Source of the DNA: Phialophora verrucosa
Lineage: Eukaryota > Ascomycota > Eurotiomycetes > Chaetothyriales > Herpotrichiellaceae
DNA length: 64,000 nt
Reading direction: 5' to 3'
Assembly (NCBI GenBank): GCA_002099365.1
Contig: MSED01000001.1
Coordinates: 3,224,001 to 3,288,000, forward strand
Positions within the stretch are counted from its first letter, which is position 1. Every line of letters begins with the position of its first letter. This document shows positions 19,113 through 29,498 of the stretch, one piece after another. The translations under genes were made by a program, and so were the position numbers. The notes under the pieces were generated by a model, which was given only the letters and a program-made list of their open reading frames with translations, did not search any database and had not been told where the DNA came from.

Positions 19113-20938
19113 TGTGTGAACTGCGAGGTGCCGGTGCTGACCAGTTCGTGCCAATGCCGTGGAGAGACAACACGCGCTGTAATCGACGCATGTTTGGCTG
19201 GGCGGAGCGGAAGGACATTCGGTTCGTGCACCGTGTGACCATCAGCAGGAGAGCGAGGCGTAGGGCCTCGGTCTTCGCTGCGTGGGCTGAGGTCTCTGGG
19301 AATGGAAGCTGCGAGGGGAGGGCAAGGAGGCGGTGGCACACTGCTCGGGCTCGCTTTGCACATCCAATCTGCGTCCTCGCGGGTCCCGTTGGGCGTGCGC
19401 CAGACGCGCTTAGCCACGGTGAGCACGTCGAGGAGGTCCCGAAGGATGGATGCTAGGTCTGGGTGGATGACATTGGCATCGAGGGCGCGCTCGAAGCCAG
19501 ATCCCAGGTTGAAGTCCATGGTGGTGGCCGCGTCAGCTAGAATGTTGACTCGGTGGCTCATGATCGCATTGCTCAGTCCGCTGGCGTTGGGGACCGGGCT
19601 GTGCGGGTACGTGAACGGCTCCAGTCGACCTGACTTGACTGCCTCGAGCTCTTCCCGAATGAGCGCCATGCGTGCATCGTCCAAGGGGCCGGGATCAGCC
19701 ATGAGCGGAAGCTCTGGCAACCAGCCTGTCTCGATGGCGATCACCTGGTCGATGTTGAAGATGCCTTGCGCGATGTGCATGTCTAGCGGTTCTTCCAGGT
19801 TCAGCAGCGGGAGAAGCGCTTTAGCAGCTCGGACATGCATCGATGCGGCTTCGTAGCGTTGGCAGATCCAGTCCGACAGGGCGAGGCTGTGCATGCCGTG
19901 AACAAGGATGTTATCACCTGATACGCCTCTCGTTTGGAAATCCAGCATTCGCTCTCTCACCGCGGCAAGGGCCAGGTGCATGTAGTACTCTGGCTGTGCC
20001 AAGCCTGTCAGTGGTATGCGGGACAAGTGGACCATGCGAGACGACATGATGACCATCAACGAGGTGAATTCAACCTTGTCCTGCATGATCGCTCGAAGCG
20101 CAATGTCGCGGAGAGTGGCATATCGGCGTGCAGGTTGCAGGTGAGGTGGCAGGACTTCTGTCTTATCGACATGCGACCCAGTCAAGATCATCACGCGGTA
20201 GTAATTGATGAGGACCCCGATATTCTTGGTCATGGGCATTGGAGCCGCCGAAAACGGGTCTACGCCGGACCCGGGAATGTAGTTCGTATTGGGGATGCTC
20301 TGACTTCGCCTCTGAAGCCGAGCAGCCCAGTCGAGGGCAATCGGACAGGGCGATCGGCGAGCTGTCGTTTGTGGGACATTATTGGTAGGCTGTGGTGGGT
20401 GACTGCTTGTCGACGACTGCGAAGGCGCCGAGTCTGATCCGATTGTGGTGCAAGCTGGCCTAGTCACAAAGCTGGGAGTTTGCTGTAGTTGGACAGCTTC
20501 CAGTACTCAGCACCGTTAAGTTGAGCTCAGACGTGCAAGATGTGGACATCCAGCCGCGCCCCTGGTCATTAATCCTCTTCAAATAGAGAGTCGGCACCTG
20601 CGTCCTGGCAGGGTGTACACTGGTATCCCTGCTCTGTCTCCTCCACACAGGGAACTAGAACAGCCCGATGTGTAAGCTCACATGATGCTCAGCGGCCGAT
20701 ATCGACGAATGCCGGCGGGGTTTGAGGAAGAGAGAGGCGCGGGATGGGTAGTTACTTGTGCCCAAGTGCGACGTCTGCGTCTAGAATTCTCTTTCTTCTC
20801 GTTGACTGGTCGTGGTCGCGGTTGCTGAACGAATTGGAATATGCGCAGCTTCTCTGTGCGGTCACTTGAGGACAAAGACGCCGCGCCAGCATTTTTATTT
20901 ACCCATAAGAATTCCTTGTCAGGCTTTCTTTGCGCCAT
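18796..20938 (-). CDS. Fungal transcription-factor-like protein, with an apparent frameshift
   Basis: Exon 1 is 20938-20756; exon 2 is 20482-18796, after a 273-bp intron. The N-terminus (FLWVNKNA, then SSSDRTEKLRIFQFVQQPR) is the conserved start of a fungal group often annotated as regulator-like or 'tachykinin family' proteins. These carry the middle-homology region of Zn2Cys6 regulators but no Cys6 finger, and none is seen here. Motifs VDPFSAAP, INYYRVMI and the C-terminal NALLLWILMTGHFSAEG/LWFLTRAAY fit that group. The C-terminal block is in another frame: reading must drop one base at the CCC (plus-strand GGG, 19347-19349) to pass from WMCKAS to VCHRLLALP. With that one-base correction the model is exactly in frame (622 codons). 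The gene is therefore either a sequencing-error case or a recent pseudogene. A simple-repeat tract sits inside the C-terminal part. Function in this organism is unknown. Confidence 0.65.
19039..19119. repeat. Hexamer microsatellite inside a coding region
   Basis: Plus-strand (TTTGTG)n then (TCTGCG)n arrays. In the C-terminal reading frame of the minus-strand regulator-like gene they encode alternating Asp-Ala followed by Thr-Asn/Thr-Ala dipeptides; in the other frame they would give runs of Arg and Lys-His. The tract lies about 230-310 bases from the frameshift and is probably a surface loop. Confidence 0.85.
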
Positions 20939-21603
20939 GGCATCTGCTCACAAAGATTCGTGAAGTATTTCGTAGTGGTATTGGCCATATACCTCAATGG
21001 GCTGATGGGCAAGGAGCCATAGAGCATGTGAGGAACGCATTCGCAATCATCGCGTGCCGAGCCCCTCAATTGCAACGGAACAAACTTTCCCAAGCACGGA
21101 CGAACAGAGATACGTGGCCTTCTCTTTACCCAGCGGTTGGTCTGTCCAAGTCTTTCCAAGCTCTGTGGTGTTGTTTTGGATGCAGCTGATGCGGTGGTGG
21201 TGGATGACAAAGCAAGACAGGCTCGGGAATGCTGTTGATTGGCTGGTGCTTGTTCACAGAGATTTCTTCTTCACCTCGAGCTCACTTTGATCACTCACTC
21301 CTTGAGCTGCTCAGTGATCACAGTCTGTAGCGAGACTCCGATGGATGAGCTCTCACACTCTTGCTAAACTCCCTACTGTCTCATTTGCGACCTAGCATTA
21401 CCTCAGTTCACCGCGCAACAGATATTCAAGTGAATTGGCTCTCATCCGAGTTGAATCCCCTTGACCGTCTTGCCTCGTACAGATCTCATTTCATCGCCAA
21501 GGGCGCGCCCACATCCCTCCGTACATGATAAAGTTCGTATCGGCCTTGAAGACAGCGACGTGGATCAGAAAGTTGGCCCAGGGCGTGAGCGCCATCAACC
21601 ATC
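20939..21603. promoter_or_regulatory. Divergent promoter region (regulator-like gene / CSL4)
   Basis: A 665-bp intergenic stretch between two divergently transcribed genes. An ATTGG (reverse CCAAT) occurs near 21238. No gene is seen within it. Confidence 0.4.
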
Positions 21604-22254
21604 ATGACTTCCACGGCATGTGTCCCTGGCCAAGTTCTGTCCAATACATCAGCATACGTCCCCGGGCCCGGCACCCACGTCTACGAGACTAACATCCTTG
21701 CCTCTATCCTCGGCCACACGGTCATAACCTCGTCGCCAGACAAATCGAGCAAGCCCACAATCTCAGTGCCTCGTCAATCTACAACCCCGCTCACGACCAC
21801 AAACAACGTCGTCTTACCAAAAGTTGGCTCCACCGTGCTCTGCCGCGTGACTCGCGTCCGTCAAAGAGAGCTCCACGCCTCAATCCTCACCGTCATCTCC
21901 GGAACCACGCCACCTTCCGCCTCTCCCATGGCCAACACAGAGATCATCCCGTACACTCACCTCACCACCGACGACCTGCAATTCCAAGCCGTCCTCCGGC
22001 GTGAAGACATCCGCACGCATGCCGATGCAACTACAACCGTTGCCTCATCCTACCGCGTCGGAGATATCATCCTCGCGAGTGTGATCTCCCTGGGCGACGA
22101 GCGGAATTATTACATCAGCACGGCCGGGAACGAGTTCGGGGTGGTGGTTGCGACGAGCGAAGACCGGAACGCGATGGTGCCGATGAGCTGGAAGGAGATG
22201 AGGGATGTTGTGACGGGGAAGGCCGAGTCGAGGAAGGTCGCGAAGCCAAGTTGA
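21604..22254 (+). CDS. CSL4: Exosome complex subunit Csl4
   Basis: A 216-residue frame with no intron. Csl4 is one of three S1/KH cap proteins of the RNA exosome, acting in nuclear and cytoplasmic RNA processing and decay. The N-terminal PGQVL...Y.PGPGTHVYETNI block is the conserved Csl4 N-terminal domain. The middle (VGSTVLCRVTRVRQREL to VGDIILASVISLGD) has the beta-strand pattern of an S1 RNA-binding fold. The end matches the family signature strongly: YYISTAGNEFGVVVATS, then M.PMSWKEMRD.VTGKAE.RKVAKP. Length suits the family (yeast Csl4 is somewhat longer). The ATG at 21604 directly precedes the conserved N-terminus. It is divergent from the regulator-like gene upstream. Confidence 0.92.
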   Translation: MTSTACVPGQVLSNTSAYVPGPGTHVYETNILASILGHTVITSSPDKSSKPTISVPRQSTTPLTTTNNVVLPKVGSTVLCRVTRVRQRELHASILTVISGTTPPSASPMANTEIIPYTHLTTDDLQFQAVLRREDIRTHADATTTVASSYRVGDIILASVISLGDERNYYISTAGNEFGVVVATSEDRNAMVPMSWKEMRDVVTGKAESRKVAKPS

Positions 22255-23617
22255 GAGCATCTCTCATACTGTTTAAGCCGAAACTATTTGCAGTCAACTG
22301 GGCGAAATCATCACTCGAGCGATCACACAACACCAGATACGCGAGCACCATTCTGCCAAGGAAGGGATTTCAACTGCGAAAACGCTCGTATCCTCGATTA
22401 TGGCTCTTTCCCACCCCCGCCCCCGCAGCTCCTTTATATCCCAGGGTGCCAGGGCGCACACATTTCTGCGGCATCCCAAGCCGAACCCAGCAAGGGTGGC
22501 AAGCCCAAGTCTCTCTCCCACCAGAGCAGCCAGCCACGCCCAGGGTCACCACTGCGCCGAAAATAGTGGGGAGCCTCAGATGAATTGCCGCCACGACGAA
22601 GAGTCCGATAGAGACATCTGGACTTCCAAACGAGACATGTCATGGACTTAACGCTCTACACTCTGCACTCTTACGCTCCCGGATGCGCAGCGTTTGGCGT
22701 AGTCGCTCATTCACACCTCGGAAACCAGCAATCTTCGCCACTTGTCACCAGACGACGACAGGGGGGCTGGGAGGGTGGTCGTTAAAGCTCAGAGACCTTG
22801 CCCGCGGCACCGAGACACGAACGACGGCTTAAAATCGCATATTGATGACAGTTGTGCGCGCACACAGCCCTTACGAGATACAGTACCATGTCCACGTTTC
22901 CCTCAAAGACCGAACATCCCAATGTTTAGACTTCCTTTCTTGCTCGACTTGAGAATCTCAGTCATCTTCATGCCCCTTCTATACCTCTTGCAACCACCAT
23001 TCCAGGTCCTGAATCCTAGTCTCACTCCACCTCACCCCTCTCCATCCCGACCCATCAACTCAAAACCCTCTCCAGTATCCATGGTCACGACCTTTCAGTG
23101 TCCGGCTGTGTTCGTCACGGGAGGCAGATTAACTTGGCTTTCCACTTCCACTTTGAACATTCACTTGGTCAGAGGGTCGTGGAAAACTTCCCCGATCCAG
23201 GTCCGACACCCTCGTCCAAGTGGGCTGCTGGAAAGAATACTTAACGGGGAGACACAATGTAGAGAATGTATCGAAAGTGTAGCATTAATGCATATCGAGG
23301 CTAGAAGGAAATGGCCGTGGCCCGCCCGCCTACTCTTGAGCTTGCTTCTACCAGAGCAGACACAGAGCCCAATACCAAAATTGCTTTTCAAACAATAGCT
23401 TGAACATGTTGCACTTATCGCAATGTTCGCCTAATCCCGTGCCTCCTTTTCCACGGGCGAGCATTCGACTGCTCCCAAACGCCTCGCTATGCCCACTGCC
23501 CACCGTGATATGCGACCCTCAAATGTGCATATGCCGCCGGGTCAGTGCCTCGTTGCAATGTGCAGGTGGGGGGTATATGATAATTTCAAACCGTACAAAA
23601 GAATCATCCTTCTTGCT
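22255..23617. other. Intergenic, no supportable gene
   Basis: Contains the presumed 3' UTRs of the convergent CSL4 (plus) and VAC8 (minus) genes. A 218-codon plus-strand frame (22742-23398) has no domain or protein-like composition and is not annotated. Confidence 0.45.
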
Positions 23618-25571
23618 TTAACCTTCAACCAGAGTTTGCTTGGGGCCTTTTCCAAGCAGTTCCAAAGATCTTTGAGCCAGAGCGATGACTTCGCCCTCAC
23701 CCTCCTCGCCATCCTCGTCATCAGACTCGACGTGCTTGTCGGCGATTGCCTTCACCATTTGAATAATGTCCTCGGATTTGGCCACCAGCGACACCAACTT
23801 CTTATCATCAGACTCCAACAGCTGTAGCAATGTCCAGATTGCAATGTGCTGGAAAGTGGGGTCACCACTCTGCAGGAAACGCTTCAAATAGCCATGGATG
23901 CCACCATTTGGCTCCGTCCAATCCCGAACAAAGATTGAATAATCGCCGACCTTCGAAGACAGATTGCCCAAGGCGGCGGCACTATTGCCTTGGACCTCGA
24001 TGCTCTCCGAATCCGTCAGCGGTATCAGAACATCGAATACTCCAAGGTTGAGCAAATGTGTCTTGAGCTCGTCACTCAGAGCCAACACAGCGATGCAAGC
24101 TGTCATCTCGGATTGCACGCTGAGGGGCACATGCAGAACAAGCTCCTTGCATTTCTGCACCGCTCCGGCTTCGAGGACAAGCTGCTTGTTACGGTCCGAG
24201 CTGGCGGCGAGATTCCGTAACGTCGATATTGCGTGACACTGGATCTCCTCATTCTCCGTGGAACCGAGGAGCTCGACCAGCGGTTTCAGGAAGCCTGCGT
24301 CGATGATGGGCGATTCATTTAGTGGATGGATAGAGATGTTGCGGATACAGGCGACAGCGGAAAGTATCAGCGGGAGGTAAGAAGACTGCAGGAGGCGAAG
24401 AAGTGGTTGCAAGCCTCTAGCTCGAACAATCTCCAGTTGATATTTCTCGTCGGAGGCGAGATTTCGAAGAGCCAAGGCAGCTTGACACTGAACCTTTGGA
24501 GTACCGGAATCCATGAGTTGGACCAGAGACTGGACAAGTCGTGACTCTGTCTGAGCAAGCTTTTTTCTGTTGGATGCGTCAACGGCAATGTTGCTCAAGG
24601 CTGTGGTGCAGTAGTATTGGACATCCATATCTGGCGACTGAAGGAGTTGAACAAGGACTGGAATTGCTCCGGCATTGACAAGTTGCTGTCTATTATCATC
24701 TGGGAAAGTCAGACGCGATCGGGTCAATCGAGGATATCCTTCCTACCAGAATGTGTCATGTTGAGCAATGCGCCCGTGGCATTTCTCTGAACTCGCATGT
24801 CCTTGGACTTGGCTAGTCTGGTCAGCGGTCCCAACGCTCCCGATCTTGCAATCTTGGCCTTGTTATCTTCATGCGTGGCAAGGTTCGTAATGCAGCCGAC
24901 AGCATTGCATTGAACCTCGACGTTCGGGGACATCATCTGCCGAATGAGTGGAGGTAGTCCGCCGAGTTGCACGATGGCGACCTTATTCTCCGCTGCAAAT
25001 TGTCAGCGTGTGCCGGACGGCAGTGGGGGGTGTTCCAACGTACCATTGACGGCCAGGTTGCCCAAAGCCGCACTTGCAGCTCGTTGGACCTCAATGTCTG
25101 GGTTCTGAAGGAGGAAGAGAATCGGTTCAAGGGTGTCTCTGTCCACTTCTCTCACATCTATCGATCTCGTCAGACTCTTCAACTAACGATACGGCTTCTT
25201 TCTTGCATACCTCGCTCGGTGATTTCGGCAAATGTCAAGCTAGCACTCCGTTGTAGATCAACGTTGTCGGAATAGACAAGTGTGCTCAAGGCTCGTAGAG
25301 GCTCGCCCGAAAAGAAGTCGGTTTCACCGCGCTATGGTCATGTCAGAAGCAGTCCCCACAACCCTGGCAGGTCAGACACGCACGTTCTCGAGGTATTGTA
25401 GGAGGTCGGCGACAGCTTCCCGCTCGCTGTCTGCCAGCGCAGGCTCGTAGAGGTTATCCTTCGACCGACCTAGTAGCAGCATCAGAGTCAGCGAATGTCA
25501 CCAGGGTACGGACGGCCTCCTGATTACGAACCTGCACAGCTCTTGCAGCATGCTGAGAGTACGTTGCCCAT
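23618..25571 (-). CDS. VAC8: Vacuolar armadillo-repeat protein Vac8
   Basis: Six exons in my model: 25571-25532, 25469-25384, 25331-25211, 25157-25044, 24992-24747 and 24699-23618. They join in phase to 562 residues (yeast Vac8: 578). Vac8 sits on the vacuolar membrane and serves vacuole inheritance, homotypic fusion, nucleus-vacuole junctions and selective autophagy by binding partners through its armadillo groove. The first exon encodes MGNVLSACCKSCAG: Gly2 for N-myristoylation and nearby cysteines for palmitoylation, as in known Vac8. Armadillo repeats follow through to about residue 530, for example EVQRAASAALGNLAVN, RVQRNATGALLNMTHSDDNR, and QCQAALALRNLASDEKYQ. A short acidic segment (ESDDEDGEEGEGE) precedes the end. 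Five introns of 47-72 bp, all GT..AG. No neighbour shares its function. Confidence 0.95.
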
Positions 25572-26659
25572 GTCGAGCCGCAAGCCCCAGAGGGGAGGAG
25601 TGGAGAGTGTTGTTTCTGTGTATGTGATGAGACAGCGCTAGTCAGGTATTTGTTGCGGAGATGTAGCCAGTAATGACAAGGCTGATTAAGGTGACGAGCT
25701 CATCGGAAGGTCATGCTGATGCCGACTGTAATGCAGTTCTGAGAATACAGTCGAAGCTCTGATGCGTTGTGCTCGGAGATGGAGAGCTCGAGGTCGCGTG
25801 GTACTGCGTCGTAAGAAACAACCTGGAGCGGGCTCAGACCGCAGGCACGACCACGAGCACGTCGGCTTGGCCAGAAAGCACTGTGCCCTCAACAGGGCAA
25901 GAACGAAGAAGAAGGATGGAACAGGCAAGAAGGGTGTATCTTGTGACTTCAATACTGTGGTCACGGGTGGCGGCAGAAAGGCTGCAGCGATAATGGTGGT
26001 GAGAGGAGACGTCGAGGTTGAGATGTGGATGGTGTGGTGTGTCCGCGGTGAGGAAGCTGTAGAAGCACCGTGTGCCTGTGGGCTGCTGTGGCTGATGCAG
26101 CCCGCTAACTGGGCTCGCCTACGGATGCTGGTTAGGCGGTAGCCGTTGGCGCGAGTGGCCCGTAATATCTCGCTGACCGGATGAAAGCCACCGCTACGGC
26201 TTCACCCGACCGTCTTTACACACAGTTCTACACAGTAACAGGTCTGTTCATCCAGTGCCTCGCATCGCAATTCGTATGTCTGAAGCAAGGCGATACACCA
26301 TCGCACCAAGAGATGTCCCAGCTACAAGCATACTGTTCGTTTTGCCGCGTGATGCACGACCGACAAGGCCCAGACACACCGACAGCCCGATTTTCACATG
26401 CATTCGACGTCATCACTCGCAAAGACGGGACAAGTTTGTTGGATATACGAGAAATTCATTATTAGATGATATTAAGTCTGCATATTCCATTTCTCGTACC
26501 GGTGGTCAAGGGTATATTGATTTCCCAAATGCCACTGCCAAAGTGTGCGTCCCAATAATAATATATGCGCAAGCATGCTGTCCGAAATCCCAGTAGTGAT
26601 TCTCCCGTCGCTAGTCTCATGAAATAAAGAAATTCGTCCCTGTTACCACTGCCAGCATC
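25572..26659. other. Intergenic, no supportable gene
   Basis: 5' flank of VAC8 and 3' flank of the small serine-rich gene. Frames here (for example 25762-26142) show no recognisable domain. Confidence 0.4.
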
Positions 26660-26944
26660 TTATGCTTTCGTCAACTCGGCGTTGGAAGAGGTGCTGCTCG
26701 CAGTGCTCTGCTTGCGGCTGAACAGACGCCTTTGCTTGACGACAGGGGCGTAGATGCCAGCAGGCGTCAGGGTCTCTGTGGTCGGCCGAAGTTCCTCCAG
26801 TACTTTCTTGAGGCCGGACTTGATCTTTTGAGACGATGAGGACGAGGTCGACTTCTCACTTGAAGTGGATTCTTGGGATACCCGGCGAGAAGATTGTGCT
26901 GACTTCTCAGCCTGAGAGAGGTTGTAGTACCCTGCGTAGAGCAT
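26660..26944 (-). CDS. Small serine-rich hypothetical protein
   Basis: From ATG 26944 the frame encodes 94 residues. It starts MLYAGYYNLSQAEKSAQ, followed by a Ser/Thr-rich stretch with a long serine run and then a conserved-looking KSGLKKVLEELRPTTETLTPAG and VVKQRRLFSRKQS. The upstream frame has no earlier ATG, only a GTG at 27121. A TATATAAAC element lies on the same strand at 27132-27124, about 180 bases before the ATG, which supports a real promoter. There is no signal peptide or membrane segment. The Arg/Lys-Ser context suggests phosphorylation by basophilic kinases (inference). I do not recognise the family. An upstream exon is possible but not seen. Confidence 0.55.
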   Translation of the reverse strand: MLYAGYYNLSQAEKSAQSSRRVSQESTSSEKSTSSSSSQKIKSGLKKVLEELRPTTETLTPAGIYAPVVKQRRLFSRKQSTASSTSSNAELTKA

Positions 26945-27123
26945 TTTGGCGAAAGCGTATGTGGCTTGTAGGCTTGCAGGTTCTGATGAACGAGACTGGC
27001 GAAATTGTAGGATTGGTGTTGATTCGAGTCGAAGTTTTGTTGAGGCAAGTCTTGAATGCTTCTTGTTCTCTTGTTCTGTTTGATGCTGAACGAAATCATC
27101 ACCGCAAAGCGATCGGCTCACCT

Positions 27124-27132
27124 GTTTATATA
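27124..27132 (-). promoter_or_regulatory. TATA box of the small serine-rich gene
   Basis: Minus-strand TATATAAAC, about 180 bases upstream of the ATG at 26944, a plausible distance for a fungal TATA element with a leader of 100-150 bases. Confidence 0.45.
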
Positions 27133-28271
27133 CCCACCTCTTCCTCGGTGGACATCAGTATAAAATTTCTCATTATTCAAACCCGTAAGAAACCCTGGCA
27201 AGAAGCCGTCGTAGCCACGCCCTGTAAGATCGCATCATTGTGTGACTTGATGCCTGGATAACAAATGTCTAGGAACTGAAAGACCACAACAACCGCGCCC
27301 GCCAATCAGCTCAGATGTTGAGCGCGCCCTTGATGCAACAAGGCGTGTGCGGTTGTCGTTAACGGAAGCCATGTGTCAGTCGACATCCAGGGCGCGTCAA
27401 GAGCTGCTCTTAGCGGTTTCTGTTTGTCATTCGCCCCGTAGCCACTCACAGGCCTGAAAATTCTGCCGCGAAAATTTGCTTAACTAATCACTTAGGGGTA
27501 AAGTGACTGTGGGCCAGTCAGAGTGCGTGGAGAAATGCCTCTAACACGACGCCCCAACGTGGTGGGGATGCTGATGTCAGTTCCCGCGCCTTTCACGATG
27601 TTCAGCCTCAACTATGTACATACCCATGGCGCGCAACAGCGCCTGTCGCATCGCAAGGCGATGCGGTTATTGGCGAGTTCATTTGGCTGTCGTGCTTCGT
27701 GTCCCTAAATAGTGTCGATTGAGACGTGGACGCCATAGAGGCAGGGTGAAAGCCGATTCCAGGAGGATGGCTACTTATACATTCATGGAAATTACGATAC
27801 TCCGTACATCAAGATTTTCTCTTACCGGGCCTCACCGTAGCCAGGAGCTCCTCTGATAAGACATGTCGAGAAACAACCGGAACACAACGCCAGCCTTCCA
27901 AAGGCCCATGGACTTCGTCGCGCCCTTTGTGATCCCAACCGGGATCCGGAGTACCCCAGGTTTCTAGATCCAAACAGGTCGAGACTCATATTACAGGTCA
28001 GACGTGAGGCTGAACCAATGATTTGCCAATGGTGGGTGCGGATCGGAAATCCCAATCCTTGCTGAGGCTCAAGCTTCTGGTCTTTGGCAATCACTTCATG
28101 ATTTGCGCGAGGTCGAGCAATTAGGGGCTTCTTACCAGGCCATCGAGCGTGGAGAATATGAGGCAGGTCGCAAATTCGAGAGCTTTATGGTACAGTGAAC
28201 AGGATACCCACCCAACCAACCGTGAGTTGAACAAAATGTCGGACTTGACACACGAGATGGGATGAGCGCGT
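27133..28271. other. Intergenic, no supportable gene
   Basis: No domain-bearing frame. A TACTCCGTAC element (27798-27807), the same 10-mer as in the 11.7-13.3 kb cluster, occurs here. The right end holds the 3' UTR of the U1-70K gene. Confidence 0.4.
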
Positions 28272-29498
28272 TCAATACCTTCGGCGTTGTCTGGGGTCAT
28301 CGTACCCGTCGCTCTCGTGCTGTCGTTTTCTTGAGCTGTAGTCGTCGTCGCGTCTGCCGCCGCCATATCGGTCACGGTTCTGGTCTCGATCTCGATCTCG
28401 GTCTCGGTTATCATACCCTCTGTCACGACTGCCGAGAGGGTCATTATTGCTCCCAGTGGCTCCTCGTCCTCCATATCCATTCCGTCGGTCGTCGTAGCCT
28501 GCACCGTAACCGCCTCTGCCGCCGGGGCCGCTGGGTGCGTTTGGAGGAGGAGGCCCGCTGTGGTATCCGCCGCGTCCACCGAAACCGCCTCTTCCTTGGT
28601 AGCCGACACCCCCTCTACCGCCAAAGCCTCCTCGGTCCCCGCGGAAGTCGCCACGGAAGTCGCCACGAAATCCGCCGCGGAACCCTCCACGACCGCCGAA
28701 GCCACCTCTGAAGCCATCCCCGTATCCACCTTGAGGCGCGCCGAAGGTAGGTCTTGCAGGAGCTTGCTTGGTATACCCTCTTCCACCCAGGCCGCCGCCA
28801 AATCTTCTGGGTCGCCAGCCAGGGACCATGCGACCGCGCTCCACGTCCACGACGACTTTTCGGTCCTTGATGCGCAGACCATCTGTTTCTTTGTATGCGG
28901 CTGTAAAGAGGTAAGGATTTCCCGGGTTAGTCTCATTGCGTCTTACCATGTCGTCAGGGAAGCAGATGAAGGGGTCAAGGGCAGAAGGGCTTGCGTAGAA
29001 GAAAATACCTCGCATGTCTTTTTCTCGTTCATAGACGATGAATGCATAGCCTTTGTGTGGTTTCTTGGGTTTGGGAGTCGTCTCATCTTTGACAATTCTA
29101 ATCCTCTCGATGGGGCCGAATCTGCCGAATTCACGTTCGAGGTCGGCTTCTTTCACCTCGTAGCTGAGCCGTCCAACGAACAGCGTCTTGACAGCGTCAC
29201 CTTTGATTTTGGGGTCGTCATTTGGTCTGTAGCCCTTGAAATCTGGCTTCTCTATCTCTGCCTGGCGCAGCTTCTTCTCATATCTCTTGCGATCACGCTG
29301 TTGCAGCCAGGACTCGGTCGGCTTGTAATCATCGTTCTCTTTGTAGTCGTCGAGCTGAGGTAAGAAGGCAGCGATGCCGGAAAGCTGCGACTTTTTGACA
29401 GCTCTGGCTTCTGGAGCGGAATCCTGAGGAGGGATGTAGCGCAAAGGCGGTCGAGGCTGGAACAGCGCAAGGAGATTTGGGGGAAGTTTGTCAGTCAT
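28272..29498 (-). CDS. SNP1: U1 small nuclear ribonucleoprotein 70 kDa (U1-70K/Snp1)
   Basis: U1-70K binds stem-loop I of U1 snRNA and helps define 5' splice sites. The N-terminus TDKLPPNLLALFQPRPPLRY is the family hallmark. An RRM follows with RNP2 LFVGRL at 106-111 and RNP1 KGYAFIVY at 149-156. The C-terminal half is Gly/Arg-rich, ending in RD dipeptides and SSRKR, as in metazoan and fungal homologues. The frame is open throughout, but 29008-28901 (108 bp) has perfect intron ends (GTATTT..TTTACAG). Removing it restores KDMRAAYKETDGLRIKDRKV, the normal RRM end. The spliced protein is thus 372 residues, against 408 with the intron retained. Start ATG 29498. Confidence 0.93.
   Translation of the reverse strand: MTDKLPPNLLALFQPRPPLRYIPPQDSAPEARAVKKSQLSGIAAFLPQLDDYKENDDYKPTESWLQQRDRKRYEKKLRQAEIEKPDFKGYRPNDDPKIKGDAVKTLFVGRLSYEVKEADLEREFGRFGPIERIRIVKDETTPKPKKPHKGYAFIVYEREKDMRGIFFYASPSALDPFICFPDDMVRRNETNPGNPYLFTAAYKETDGLRIKDRKVVVDVERGRMVPGWRPRRFGGGLGGRGYTKQAPARPTFGAPQGGYGDGFRGGFGGRGGFRGGFRGDFRGDFRGDRGGFGGRGGVGYQGRGGFGGRGGYHSGPPPPNAPSGPGGRGGYGAGYDDRRNGYGGRGATGSNNDPLGSRDRGYDNRDRDRDRDQNRDRYGGGRRDDDYSSRKRQHESDGYDDPRQRRRY

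Noticed and set aside
19361..19409. A 49-bp GT..AG intron that would fix the frame change in the regulator-like gene
   Set aside because: The donor GTGGCT is poor, no good branch site is visible, and it would remove conserved-looking coding sequence (TVAKRVW and WMCKA context).
22742..23398. A 218-codon plus-strand frame
   Set aside because: Low-quality composition with Pro/Ser/Arg shifts and no motif; lies in the convergent gap between CSL4 and VAC8.
24724..25130. Separate small armadillo proteins
   Set aside because: The frames are internal exons of VAC8; splice sites join them in phase with the downstream repeats.
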